Counted from the first letter of the stretch, positions 1-7,980 are shown. The stretch: DNA of 19,856 nt from Hadesarchaea archaeon (GCA_030615805.1 JAUWYN010000012.1:1-19856); one strand, 5' to 3'. A program made the numbers and translations. Notes: a model not told the origin generated them from the letters alone.

Positions 1-815
1 TCATAGCGCGGGCTGATATGGATGAGGACCAGCTGCTTGACGTCGGCCTGCTTCGCCACTTCTGCGGCCTCGCTAGGGGTCGAGTGGGCGCTCTCCGCCG
101 CCTTTTCAGCGAGTTCGTCGGCGAGCATGCAGTCGTGGATGAGCACGTCGGCGTTTCGGGCGAGCTCGACGATGCGCTTGCTCGGCCGAGTATCGCCTGT
201 GTACACCACTTTTCGCCCGGGGCGTGGGAGGCCCATCACCTGCTTGGGCTTGACAATGCTCCCATCGCGCAGTTTGACGCTTTCGCCCGCCTTCAGGCGC
301 GAGAAATCCGGTCCGGCCTTCACGCCAAGCGTGATTGCTTTGTCAGGGTAAAACCTCCCTGGACGCTCATCCTCGACGAGCGCGTAGGCTATGCTCGGGA
401 CGCCGTGATTTACCTCGGAGGTCAGGATTCGGTAGCCTCGGCGTCGGAGCTCCTCCCCGGGCTCGAGCCCGCGTACCCCTAGCTCGAAGGTCAGGGTGTA
501 GTGGGGGATTTGAAGGTAACTTTCGATGCGTTCGCCTTCACCCTTCGGACAAAATATCTCGAGCTTTCGTTCACGATCCATCAACGATAGCGTCTGCACG
601 AGCCCTGCCAAACCCAAAAAGTGGTCGCCGTGAAGGTGGGTTATAAAAATCGCGTCCAAGCGCATCGGGCTGATTCCCGCCCGGGCCATTTGACGCTGCG
701 TCCCCTCGGCACAGTCAAAGAGCAGGAGTTCGCGCTCGTGCCGCAAGGCTATCGCTGGAAGGCCCCGCTCGCGCGTCGGGATGCTGCCGCTGGTTCCGAG
801 GAAAATGAGCTTCAT
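1..815 (-). CDS. rnz: Ribonuclease Z, 3' end cut off by the window edge
   Basis: Predicted to remove 3' trailers from precursor tRNAs as a zinc-dependent endonuclease of the beta-lactamase fold. I translated the minus strand from the ATG at 815: 271 codons are present and the frame runs open off the left edge. Family members are about 300 residues, so only a short C-terminal tail is missing. Visible motifs are the N-terminal FLGTSGSIPT, the metal site THLHGDH at residues 59-65, His137, Asp208 in YTGDT, HSTP at 244-247 and His266 in the HISPRY segment. The start codon follows the stop of the upstream methyltransferase gene after one base, which implies translational coupling. Pairing a tRNA 3' processing nuclease with a tRNA methyltransferase makes functional sense. 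The family call is secure; only the end is unseen. Confidence 0.95.
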   Translation of the reverse strand, partial: MKLIFLGTSGSIPTRERGLPAIALRHERELLLFDCAEGTQRQMARAGISPMRLDAIFITHLHGDHFLGLAGLVQTLSLMDRERKLEIFCPKGEGERIESYLQIPHYTLTFELGVRGLEPGEELRRRGYRILTSEVNHGVPSIAYALVEDERPGRFYPDKAITLGVKAGPDFSRLKAGESVKLRDGSIVKPKQVMGLPRPGRKVVYTGDTRPSKRIVELARNADVLIHDCMLADELAEKAAESAHSTPSEAAEVAKQADVKQLVLIHISPRY

Positions 816-816
816 T

Positions 817-1848
817 TCACTTCTTCCTGAAGACGTAGACGTGTCTAGTCAAACTTTGGTGCACTCGCTGCTCGTGGCGCTCGATTATCCGAAGCCCAGC
901 GTTGGCGGCGATGTTCTCGAGTTCAAGCTCCGCGGGCGAGGCGATACAGGCATAACCCCGGCGTTTAAGCACTTCCGCGATCGAAGGCAACGCCTGCTCG
1001 TAAAGCTCCTTGAGATCAACACCTCCGGTCGTCGCTTGGCGCCCGAAGGGGGGGTCCGTCGCAACAGCATCGACCTCAAGCGCCGGAAGCTTTCGAGCAT
1101 CCCCCACCATGAGCTGGAAATCGGTTATCCCGCTCGCCTCTAGGTTCCGGCGCGCCCCCTCGACCATCTCGCGGTCGATGTCGATGCCGGTCACTTTTGC
1201 CCCAATCAGCCCGGCCTCGAGCAGGATGCCACCCACACCCGCGAATGGATCGAGGAAGGCGCCTCCTCGAGGGGTCCGGGCTAGGTTGACCATGCAGCGG
1301 GCGAAGGCTGGCATCAGGGTTCCCGGATGGAAGGCTGGCCTAAGGGTGGGCTTGCGTCGCGTGAACTGACGGCGGTCCACTTGTGCGGCCGTTATTCCAA
1401 GCGCGCACCGCTCCCCCGTCAGCACCCCCAAGAGCTCAATATCGGGGTGGGCCAGGTCGACCTTGAACTCGACTTCCTCCGCGATGAGGTTGGCGACGTG
1501 TTTGGCGAGTTTCAGTGTATCGATCCCGGGCGAGCTACGCTTCACGCGCTTCAGGTGCACCGCGAAGCTCTTCCCGTGGGGAATGAGGTCGACGATGTCC
1601 GAGCTCCCAACGGCTTCGAGGATTTCCTTCTCGCGGGCGCGGGCGGTGCAGAGGTGCAGGCATATCTCGCGGCACATCGCGAGGCGTGATGCGAGCACCT
1701 CAGGGTTTGCTTTGGTCTCAGCGACAAGCACTTGGTCGAGCTGTTCGAGCACCCGGTAGGCACGATGCTCGGCTCTGATCGCCGCCACCGCCTCAGCCAC
1801 CGGCAGTGTCGGGTGCTCGCCTGAAAGCACGAACATCAATCTCTGCAT
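817..1848 (-). CDS. trmG10: tRNA (guanine(10)-N2)-dimethyltransferase (Trm-G10 family)
   Basis: Predicted to methylate guanine 10 of tRNA to m2G and m2,2G using S-adenosylmethionine. The 343-residue protein has a THUMP-type RNA-binding N-terminal half (about residues 45-155) and a Rossmann methyltransferase C-terminal half. The HPGTLMP segment at 174-180 precedes the fold, DPFAGVGG at 200-207 is the SAM-binding loop, and TDPPFGR at 264-270 is the N6/N2-amino methyltransferase catalytic motif. Length and domain order match archaeal Trm-G10 (COG1041). The ATG at 1848 lies 9 bases after the PRPP synthetase stop, and the stop lies one base before the RNase Z start, so the three look like one operon. 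Family assignment is by motif recognition; G10 as the target is known for the family, not shown here. Confidence 0.93.
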   Translation of the reverse strand: MQRLMFVLSGEHPTLPVAEAVAAIRAEHRAYRVLEQLDQVLVAETKANPEVLASRLAMCREICLHLCTARAREKEILEAVGSSDIVDLIPHGKSFAVHLKRVKRSSPGIDTLKLAKHVANLIAEEVEFKVDLAHPDIELLGVLTGERCALGITAAQVDRRQFTRRKPTLRPAFHPGTLMPAFARCMVNLARTPRGGAFLDPFAGVGGILLEAGLIGAKVTGIDIDREMVEGARRNLEASGITDFQLMVGDARKLPALEVDAVATDPPFGRQATTGGVDLKELYEQALPSIAEVLKRRGYACIASPAELELENIAANAGLRIIERHEQRVHQSLTRHVYVFRKK

Positions 1849-1857
1849 GTTTAGACC

Positions 1858-2736
1858 CTAGTGAATTGCATCTGCGATGAGGGGAGCGACCGAAACTTTG
1901 CTGATATTTCGTTCGATAGTGTCGGTGGCAAAGATGTCCTCAGCGCCCGCCTTGCGTACCTTCTTTAGAGCATCGCCAGCGAGAACCGCGTGGATGCAGG
2001 CGGCGTAAATCTTTCGTGCCCCATGTTTTTTCAAAATTTTAATAGCCTCCACCATCGTCCCGCCGGTGCTGATGATGTCATCAATCACCATAGCATCCCT
2101 GCCTTCGACCTCTAGCTTCCGGGGCTTGATCTCGACCTCTTCCGGCCCCAGCCTCTTCTTTATCATGTAATCCCAGTCGGCGTCTAGGAATTCACCTGCT
2201 CCCTTTGCCCACCGTTCCGCTTCCTCGTCAGGTCCGATGATCACGGGATCCTCGAGTTGGTAATTATCGGTTAAGTATTTGGCCAAAAGGGGCGCTGCGG
2301 TAAGGTTTTGAGCAGGGATTTTGAAAATCTTCTGGATGTCCCCAATCCTGTGGGCGTGCATATCAACCGTGTAAACCTTGTCCGTGCCGACGCTTTCGAT
2401 TAATTTTACTACTGTCTGAAGGCTCACCGCCTCTCCTTCCTTGAAGCGTTTGTCTTGTCGTGCGTAGGCAAAGTAGGGCACAATTGCCGTGACTTTTTTT
2501 GCACCGATGTCTCTCACGGCGTCGAGCAGGAGGAAGAGCTCCATAAAATTTTGATTCGGCGGATAACAAGTCGATTGAATTATGGCGACATCCTCACCCT
2601 CTACGTCAGCGGGAATGCGCGCGTAAAGCTCGCCGTCTGGGAATCGCCTGAGCTCGGGTTTTGTCAGCTCGCATTTGAGCTGCTTTGCAACGCGCTCAGC
2701 AAGTTTCGAAGATGCAGATCCAGCTACAATCAGCAT
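1858..2736 (-). CDS. prs: Ribose-phosphate pyrophosphokinase (PRPP synthetase)
   Basis: Makes 5-phosphoribosyl-1-diphosphate from ribose-5-phosphate and ATP for purine, pyrimidine, histidine and NAD synthesis. The 292-residue length is typical for archaeal enzymes, which lack some of the regulatory sequence of longer bacterial forms. The signature RQDKRF lies at residues 93-98, the flexible-loop segment GEAVSLQTV follows, VDMHAHRIG is at 124-132, and the PRPP-binding loop VIDDIISTGGTM is at 217-228. The stop is 9 bases before the downstream methyltransferase start. The gap to the upstream BtpA-family stop is only 51 bases, so a four-gene transcript is possible. Start: the ATG opens directly into the conserved LIVAGSAS strand. 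Confidence 0.96.
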   Translation of the reverse strand: MLIVAGSASSKLAERVAKQLKCELTKPELRRFPDGELYARIPADVEGEDVAIIQSTCYPPNQNFMELFLLLDAVRDIGAKKVTAIVPYFAYARQDKRFKEGEAVSLQTVVKLIESVGTDKVYTVDMHAHRIGDIQKIFKIPAQNLTAAPLLAKYLTDNYQLEDPVIIGPDEEAERWAKGAGEFLDADWDYMIKKRLGPEEVEIKPRKLEVEGRDAMVIDDIISTGGTMVEAIKILKKHGARKIYAACIHAVLAGDALKKVRKAGAEDIFATDTIERNISKVSVAPLIADAIH

Positions 2737-2787
2737 TCAGGCACCACGACAATTTGGGGGAGTGTTGTATTAAGAATTTCTAATTTC

Positions 2788-3644
2788 CTATTTCTTCCTC
2801 GCTTCTTTCACTGCCAGCATGAACTCTTTTATCCTATCGACATCGACGGGGTTTTCTATTATTTCATCCTTCTTCAGGCTTGTGCCCACGATGACCCCAT
2901 CGGCATACTCTAAAAATTTCCCAACATTGGTGATTTCAGTGCCACTCCCCACGAGTACCGGCGTGTCCCCGGCTGCTTCTTTTGCATTTCTAACTTTTTC
3001 CAGTTCAGGAGCCATGCCTGTAAGTTTTCCGGTGACAATAATCGCGTCGGCAAGATATCGTTTAGTCCACTGGATATGGGTCACCAGATCTATCCCGGGA
3101 AATGGCACTGGATGTTTTTTGTCGACATCGGCGAAGATCTTGATATGCTCAGCTCGCAAATTTTTCCTCAGCCTCAGCACCTCCGCGGCGCATCCGTGAT
3201 CGAACTCTCCAGTATCCCAAACACGGGCTCCGGCCAAAAGACAGATCCGAATGAAGATGGCTCCCGACGCCACGGCAATCGCTAACGTCACCTTTCCGCC
3301 GTTGTGGATGACGTTTATTCCAGTCGGAAGGTTGGTCGCTTTGATCACCTCCCTAGCTGCAACAGCTTGGGCGGTCATCTCTTCAGGTGGCACATTTTCT
3401 CCTACATAGTAAGGATGATTCCACATGTTCTCGACGATTAGCCCATTCACTCCTCCTTCCTCGAGGGCTTTCGCGTCGGCCAATGCGTTTTCGATGATGG
3501 CATCCATCCCGTAGTAATCGTACCCAGGGGATCCGGAAGGGGAGGCAGGTGAACCATCCCTATCACGGGTTTATCCACTTCGAATATATCCTGCAAGCTC
3601 TTCATTCGCACCTCATCCAATTTTTGCTTCCACCCCATCGGCAT
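2788..3644 (-). pseudogene. BtpA/SgcQ-family TIM-barrel protein, broken by one frameshift
   Basis: Two overlapping minus-strand frames together make one BtpA-family protein (COG0434, PF03437), about 285 residues after repair. The upstream piece reads through MVHLPPLP and then leaves frame; the downstream piece begins YDYYGMDAII and runs to KEARKK with the family's GSGTEIT and DGVIVGTSLKK motifs. Adding one base between 3534 and 3535 (a G on the coding strand) restores PLPGSPGYDYYGMD, which is exactly the family pattern. I chose the ATG at 3644 because a strong GGAGGTG ribosome site sits about 6 bases before it. Relatives include a photosystem I biogenesis factor in cyanobacteria and putative nucleosidase-like proteins elsewhere; the archaeal role is unclear. 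The break may be a real mutation or a base-calling error. The rest of the gene looks under selection, which favours error or very recent loss. Confidence 0.85.
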
Positions 3645-3732
3645 CAGAAACACCTCCTTGGGACAATTGAGTGCTGTGCTATAAATGCATTAACGCTCTA
3701 TTTTGTACACGATTTTCCCAAGAATTTTTACC

Positions 3733-3812
3733 GCCTCGATCGCGATTATGATTTCTTGCTCGATGGTTGGTCGAAATTTTTAGGGTGGGGCGATTAAAAA
3801 CATAATCGAGGC
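3733..3812. repeat. Interrupted inverted repeat upstream of the radical SAM gene
   Basis: The left arm GCCTCGAT-CGCG-ATTATG (3733-3750) and the right arm CATAATCGAGGC (3801-3812) are complementary except for the four-base CGCG insert. About 50 bases separate them, and the right arm ends 7 bases before the ATG at 3820. The pair could be an operator or a leader hairpin, or chance. It lies in the intergenic space between the divergent BtpA-family and radical SAM genes. Confidence 0.4.
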
Positions 3813-3819
3813 GCACGAG

Positions 3820-4911
3820 ATGTGGCGAATATTTCGGTCGGACGCTGTTGCCGTGCTCAAGGACGAGCGAGCGAGAAAATCGTTGGCGCGATATTTTGCA
3901 GTCATGGAGGGCAAGCTCCCGGCGCGCTTTTTGGTGTGCAAGCGCGTGAAGGTGAAGGTCGACCTCTCGGCGAGCGATGAGGAGCTATGGCGCGCCCACG
4001 AGCGAGGGCTGAAGGAGTTTCGAAAGCTGCTCGCGGATATCGACAAGGGCAAAACGAAACTCGAAAATTTGAAGCAGCCTGAACCATCGCTGCTCGATTT
4101 AAAGGTGGAGCTCGCCCGGCGGATTCTGAAATCGTGCCACTTCTGCGAGCGTAGGTGTGGCTTCGATCGAACGGCTGGGAAGGTGGGGGTCTGTGGCGTG
4201 GGTGAGCGATCGCGGATAGCGTCCGAGTTCATGCACCATGGGGAAGAAAGCGTTCTGGTACCCTCCTACACCATTTTCTTCAACGGCTGCACTTTCCATT
4301 GTCAGTACTGCCAAAACTGGGATATCTCGCAATATCCGGAGGCCGGCGTGGAAGTTTCACCTCAGACGTTGGCCAAGCTTGTCGAGGGCGCTCGGAAAGA
4401 CGGCGCAAGGAACGTGAACTGGGTCGGTGGTGACCCCACGCCGAATCTTCACAATATCCTTGCAGCGCTTAATGAATGCGAAGTCAGCATCCCATCAGTT
4501 TGGAATAGCAACATGTATTGTAGTCTAGAAACGATGAAGTTGCTTTTTGGTACCCAGGATGTCTACCTCACGGATTTTAAGTATGGCAACGATGAGTGTG
4601 CGCTCCGCTACTCGAAGGTGCCGAACTACTTTAAAGTGGTTGCGCGCAATCATAAACTTGCTTTTGCTGATGCTGAACTAATTATTCGTCATCTCGTACT
4701 TCCTGGGGGGCTTGAATGCTGTACTCGACCCGTGTTGAAGTGGATATCAGATAACCTCGGCGGCATGGTTAGGACTAACGTGATGGACCAGTATTGTCCA
4801 GAGGCCAAGGCCCATGAGTATCCAGAAATTTCCAGCAGACTAACGGGGGATGAGTTTAGAAGAGCCTTGGAAATCGCTCGGGAAGCGGGGCTGCAAAACC
4901 TCGAGCCCTAA
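3820..4911 (+). CDS. PflX-like radical SAM protein with extra N-terminal cysteine motif
   Basis: A 363-residue radical SAM protein resembling COG1313 (PflX-like, pyruvate formate-lyase activating enzyme relatives). The cluster-binding motif CxxxCxxC is C157-C161-C164 within GCTFHCQYCQN, and the SAM-contacting segment VGGDPTPN is at about 202-209. Before the barrel there is a second cysteine set, C106, C109, C113 and C125 (CHFCERRCG then VCGVG), a pattern COG1313 proteins share and which may hold zinc or an extra cluster. The first 100 residues are charged, helical and not assigned by me. No glycyl-radical enzyme is seen nearby, so activation of pyruvate formate-lyase is not supported. The stop is 22 bases before the ribosome-bound start of the metallo-hydrolase gene, suggesting an operon. 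Substrate unknown. Confidence 0.88.
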   Translation: MWRIFRSDAVAVLKDERARKSLARYFAVMEGKLPARFLVCKRVKVKVDLSASDEELWRAHERGLKEFRKLLADIDKGKTKLENLKQPEPSLLDLKVELARRILKSCHFCERRCGFDRTAGKVGVCGVGERSRIASEFMHHGEESVLVPSYTIFFNGCTFHCQYCQNWDISQYPEAGVEVSPQTLAKLVEGARKDGARNVNWVGGDPTPNLHNILAALNECEVSIPSVWNSNMYCSLETMKLLFGTQDVYLTDFKYGNDECALRYSKVPNYFKVVARNHKLAFADAELIIRHLVLPGGLECCTRPVLKWISDNLGGMVRTNVMDQYCPEAKAHEYPEISSRLTGDEFRRALEIAREAGLQNLEP

Positions 4912-4933
4912 AAAAATCTTTGAAGGAGATGGC

Positions 4934-5575
4934 ATGCAAATCCACCAAATCGGCGGCGGCCAGTTCGACTCGAACATCTATTTGATTACCGACGAGGTCA
5001 TCGCGCTCATCGACGCTGGCACGGGACAAAACTTCGAGGAGGTCAAGCGGAACCTCAGCAAGTTCAACCTAAAGCCAAGCGATATCGAACTCATCATCAA
5101 CACCCACTGCCACTACGACCACGTGGGGGGCGACCACGATTTCGTCAAGGCTGGGGACTGCGAGGTGGCGATCCACGAGCTCGAGGCGGAGTTGCTCCGA
5201 AAAGGCGACCAGGTTATCACGCTTGCCCAGGGTCTCGGCAAAACGCTTGAGCCCCTTGAAGTAGCACGCGAACTCCATCAAGGCGATCGGGTCAAACTGG
5301 GCGAACTCACGCTCGAGGTTCTTCACACCCCCGGCCACACCCAAGGCAGCATAAGCCTCTACGAGCCCGAGCAGAAAATTTTGTTCTCAGGTGACACGCT
5401 TTTCTGTGATGGCGTCGGGCGCGTGGATCTGCCAACTGGCAATGGCGAGGCATTAGCCCGTTCGCTGCGGGAGCTGGCAAAGCTTGAATTGGAGCGATTA
5501 TACCCCGGACACGGCCCGTTTGCCGAGAGAAATGCACGCAGGCACGTGTTAGAGGCGCTCGAATTCATCGGTTAA
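4934..5575 (+). CDS. Metallo-beta-lactamase-fold hydrolase, glyoxalase II-like
   Basis: A 213-residue MBL-fold hydrolase. The metal ligands are all present: THCHYDH at 57-63, His135 in HTPGHT, Asp154 in SGDTLF and His193 in YPGHG. The segment GRVDLPTGN at 162-170 is typical of the glyoxalase II-like branch that hydrolyses thioesters such as S-lactoylglutathione, but many relatives have other substrates and archaea generally lack glutathione. The ATG at 4934 is preceded by AAGGAGAT at good spacing; an in-frame upstream start at 4850 would overlap the radical SAM gene and add 28 non-conserved residues, so I rejected it. It is probably cotranscribed with the radical SAM gene. The fold is certain, the substrate is not. 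Confidence 0.92.
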   Translation: MQIHQIGGGQFDSNIYLITDEVIALIDAGTGQNFEEVKRNLSKFNLKPSDIELIINTHCHYDHVGGDHDFVKAGDCEVAIHELEAELLRKGDQVITLAQGLGKTLEPLEVARELHQGDRVKLGELTLEVLHTPGHTQGSISLYEPEQKILFSGDTLFCDGVGRVDLPTGNGEALARSLRELAKLELERLYPGHGPFAERNARRHVLEALEFIG

Positions 5576-5625
5576 GCACCGGGCAATAACTCAAATAGTA
5601 AATTGGATAAATTCTACTGATCTAA

Positions 5626-5868
5626 ATGGGACCGCGCGAGGTGTTGAACAAGCTGAAGTGGGGCGGCGAGGACAAGCTGCAAGGTGCCAAAGTGACGATT
5701 TTACATCGGGGCGCTCCCAACGATAAACGCGTCATCGAGGGCAACGACATCCTCGAGCTCGGGCGCGGCTTCATGCGCGTGGCTTCGCCCGAGGGGGAAG
5801 TCGAGATCCCCTACCATCGCATCCTACAAATAGAAGCACGCGGCGAAATTTTCTGGCGGAAGACCTAG
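5626..5868 (+). CDS. UPF0248 / DUF504 protein (MJ1316 RNA cyclic group end recognition domain)
   Basis: A complete 80-residue protein of the UPF0248 (DUF504, PF04457) family. Typical features are the N-terminal GPREVLNKLKW, the central ITV-like strand with HRGAPND, and the C-terminal EIPYHRILQIEARGEIFWR. Computational work on the family proposes that the domain recognises RNA ends carrying a 2',3'-cyclic phosphate; this is a prediction from gene context, not biochemistry I can see here. An AT-rich element around 5593-5603 sits about 27 bases before the ATG, compatible with a leaderless transcript. The convergent VIT1-like gene ends 3 bases after this stop. Confidence 0.9.
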   Translation: MGPREVLNKLKWGGEDKLQGAKVTILHRGAPNDKRVIEGNDILELGRGFMRVASPEGEVEIPYHRILQIEARGEIFWRKT

Positions 5869-5871
5869 ACA

Positions 5872-6414
5872 TCACATAATTATCTTTATTAGAGCAGCGA
5901 TTCCCGCGGTCGCTCCAGCAAACAATACCATCTTAAAGCCTGAGAGCGCGAGGTTCTCCCTCGAGACCCTGCCGATGTAGATTCCTAGGGAGAAGAAAAG
6001 CGCGAGTGTCACAGCTACTGACCACCCCAATGCCAGAAGCGGGGGCAGGATGAAAAACGGCAGCACGGGGATTACCGACCCGCCGATTGTCGCCAACCCA
6101 TCTGTCACGCTGCTCGAGAGAATCCTCTTCTCGGTCTCTCTGTGTAGCTCGCTGTTCTTGATCGCGCCACGCTTGAGCATTGCTCGCTCGACCTTCTCCA
6201 GTTCCTTGTGGGCAACAGTTTTCTCGGCTGCGAATGCTCCGATGATATTTGAGAGCCCGTTCGCGATTCCGCCTCCAATCCCGGCGGCTACAATAATTGT
6301 ACGTGCCGCTTCGGGGCTTAGGCCGATAGCGATGCTGGCGCCGATAACTATACCGAGCGTGGACAGAGAACCATCGATTAGACCCCGGATGAGATATCTA
6401 ACCATCGGGTCCAA
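5872..6414 (-). CDS. VIT1/CCC1-family membrane protein, putative iron/manganese transporter
   Basis: A 180-residue membrane protein with the VIT1/CCC1 layout. A first helix pair opens with RGLIDGSLSTLGIVIG (about residues 9-24) and AAGIGGGIANGLSNIIGA (about 43-60). A charged cytosolic stretch with HKELEKVERAMLKRG follows (about 69-84), then SSSVTDGLATIGGSVIPVLPF and two or three more helices. Eukaryotic and plant relatives move Fe2+ or Mn2+ out of the cytosol; archaeal members of this short subfamily are uncharacterised. It is divergent from the antiporter gene at 6557, with 142 bases between them, so two cation transporters may share a control region. Confidence in the family is good, in the metal modest. 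Confidence 0.82.
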   Translation of the reverse strand: MDPMVRYLIRGLIDGSLSTLGIVIGASIAIGLSPEAARTIIVAAGIGGGIANGLSNIIGAFAAEKTVAHKELEKVERAMLKRGAIKNSELHRETEKRILSSSVTDGLATIGGSVIPVLPFFILPPLLALGWSVAVTLALFFSLGIYIGRVSRENLALSGFKMVLFAGATAGIAALIKIIM

Positions 6415-6556
6415 GTTCCTCCGGTTTAATATTTACGGTAGTTTGTATTAAATGTCGCACCGTCTATCTCACCTATGAGAGGTTGGCGATGACGATACTC
6501 ACCACAATGTTGCTCACGCCGATATTTTTCAAGTTCGTTTCTAGGGGTTGAGCCGG

Positions 6557-7501
6557 ATGGCGGAGGAATTTATTCTATACGTCCTCGCGTTCGTGGGGGC
6601 CATCGTGCTGATCGCCAAGGCGGGCAATGTCTTCGTCGACTCGGCGTGCAGGATCGCTCGCGCGCTCGGCGTGTCCCAAGTCATAATAGCATTAACGCTC
6701 GTGGCTTTTGTGACCTCAGCGCCGGAGTTCTTCACCTCCACCATGTCAGCTTGGTTCGGCAACGTCGGCATCTCCTATGGGAACGTGGTCGGCTCCAACA
6801 TCATCAACATCACTCCAATTTTGGCACTCGCCGCGATATTCGGCGTGGCCCAAGTTAGGCGGGAGAGGCTCGGCGAGGGGATCATCATGCTGGTCGTTGG
6901 CGGAGCGCTCGCGGCGATGGCGCTCAACGGTGTGGTCGGGGCGGTAGAGGGCATGCTCCTGTTAGCGATTTTTGCGCTTTTCTTGAGGTTCGTGCTGAAG
7001 AGGGAGGCGAGAAAGACGAGGAAAAAAGTCCCAAGTGAGCAGAAAAGGTTGGGTAGGTCGATACTCCTGTTCATTCTGGGCACGGCCGGAGTGATTATTG
7101 GAGCGAGGCTGCTGATTTACTCCGGCGTGGGAATTGCTTTAGGTCTGGGTGTTCCAGAGGCAGCAATAGGTTTCACGTTGGTCGCCATCGGGACGTCGAT
7201 CCCCGAGCTGGTCACAATAATCATCTCCATCTCCAAGCGTTTGCCGGAGTTCGCTGTGGGCACCATCATAGGCTCGAATATTTTCAACACAGCACTAATC
7301 ATCGGCAGCGCAGCGTTGATAAGCCCCTTGACGGTGGACTCCCAAGCGCTTTGGTTCAGCAACCCCATGATGCTCGTCGCGATGGCGCTGTTGTTGGGGT
7401 TCATGTGGAGGGGACGAAGGTTGACGCGTGGTCAAGGGGTGGCATTGCTCGCCTTTTATGCCTTTTACCTCGCCGGGCTCGCGTTTCTGTACGCATCCTA
7501 G
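6557..7501 (+). CDS. Sodium/calcium-exchanger-family (CaCA) cation antiporter
   Basis: A 314-residue, roughly ten-helix antiporter of the YrbG/NCX_Mj type (PF01699 twice). The two inverted alpha-repeats are clear: LTLVAFVTSAPEF with GNVVGSNIIN (about 46-84) and FTLVAIGTSIPEL with GTIIGSNIFNT (about 206-245). The ion-binding glutamates correspond to Glu57 and Glu217. A basic loop at about 148-167 (KREARKTRKK) links the halves, as in archaeal members. The first repeat has VTSAPE where GTSxPE is usual, a mild variation. I prefer the ATG at 6557 over the TTG at 6548 because AGGGGT lies 8 bases before the ATG and overlaps the TTG. It most likely exchanges Ca2+ for Na+ or H+; the ions cannot be read from sequence. 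Confidence 0.93.
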   Translation: MAEEFILYVLAFVGAIVLIAKAGNVFVDSACRIARALGVSQVIIALTLVAFVTSAPEFFTSTMSAWFGNVGISYGNVVGSNIINITPILALAAIFGVAQVRRERLGEGIIMLVVGGALAAMALNGVVGAVEGMLLLAIFALFLRFVLKREARKTRKKVPSEQKRLGRSILLFILGTAGVIIGARLLIYSGVGIALGLGVPEAAIGFTLVAIGTSIPELVTIIISISKRLPEFAVGTIIGSNIFNTALIIGSAALISPLTVDSQALWFSNPMMLVAMALLLGFMWRGRRLTRGQGVALLAFYAFYLAGLAFLYAS

Positions 7502-7537
7502 GCACTCATCCCGCCTGATTTTTCCTCCTTTTAAATG

Positions 7538-7558
7538 ACCTCCTCCTCGGGTGGAGGT
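7538..7558. repeat. Small hairpin in the antiporter/GIY-YIG gap
   Basis: ACCTCC (7538-7543) and GGAGGT (7553-7558) can pair around a nine-base loop, with T-rich sequence on both sides (TTTTTCCTCCTTTT before, TTGTTTATAAG after). It could contribute to termination after the antiporter gene. The rest of the 152-base gap holds a TATA-like GTTTATAAG near 7560 and another TTTATG near 7617 ahead of the GIY-YIG gene; I see no gene in it. Confidence 0.3.
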
Positions 7559-7653
7559 TGTTTATAAGGGGAAAAATTTCAACAATGCACGCGCGTGAAC
7601 TCTCGCCGGCACAGTGTTTATGTCGCGAGCGCAAATATTGAAGCGGGTTCCCA

Positions 7654-7905
7654 TTGACAACTTATTACGTCTACCTCTTGAGGAGCGTGAAGGATGGAAG
7701 GTTCTACACGGGCCACACAGCAAACCTTCAAAATCGACTGGCGCAGCACAACGCGGGGCGAGTTCGCTCAACCAAAAGAAGGCGGCCGCTAGAGCTCGTC
7801 TACTGGGAGAGCTTCAAAACGCGCGCCGAGGTGATGAGGCGTGAAAAGAGGCTTAAGGCGTTTGGACGGGCCGAAAAAGAAAAACTAATTGAGAGATTTA
7901 AATGA
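7654..7905 (+). CDS. GIY-YIG domain protein (UPF0213/YhbQ-like putative nuclease)
   Basis: An 83-residue single-domain GIY-YIG protein. The two motif halves are YYVYLLRS (residues 4-11) and FYTGHT (17-22), followed by NLQNRLAQHNAGRVRSTKRRRPLELVYWE with the conserved Arg and the later catalytic Glu region (E53 in WESF). This is the usual size for the small YhbQ/UPF0213 group. Some members cleave DNA; most have no known role. The only start that keeps the domain intact is the TTG at 7654. No strong ribosome site precedes it, and a TATA-like TTTATG about 35 bases upstream fits a nearly leaderless message. Such genes are often horizontally shared, but nothing here proves transfer. Confidence 0.87.
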   Translation: MTTYYVYLLRSVKDGRFYTGHTANLQNRLAQHNAGRVRSTKRRRPLELVYWESFKTRAEVMRREKRLKAFGRAEKEKLIERFK

Positions 7906-7942
7906 GCTGAACAACGATTTCAGCGTTTCAACTTTAAAGCAT

Positions 7943-7952
7943 GTTTTTATTA
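7943..7952 (+). promoter_or_regulatory. TATA-like box for the 7981 gene
   Basis: GTTTTTATTA is centred about 33 bases before the ATG at 7981, so transcription would start a few bases ahead of the start codon and give a nearly leaderless mRNA. Confidence 0.4.
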
Positions 7953-7980
7953 ATGGAGAATGATTTAAAGCGGGATTTGA

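Noticed and set aside
18..830. Several plus-strand open frames of 69-154 codons
   Set aside because: They lie opposite RNase Z, whose minus-strand translation carries every family motif; the plus-strand products look like no protein family.
4850..4933. Longer N-terminus for the MBL hydrolase
   Set aside because: It overlaps the radical SAM gene and adds non-conserved residues; a strong ribosome site supports the ATG at 4934.
6480..6545. Minus-strand peptide with a hydrophobic run (NIGVSNIVVSIVIANLS)
   Set aside because: No start codon context or length to support a gene; it lies in the divergent promoter region of the two cation transporters.
7589..7642. Short plus-strand frame of 17 codons before the GIY-YIG gene
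   Set aside because: No ribosome site and no recognisable peptide; likely chance.
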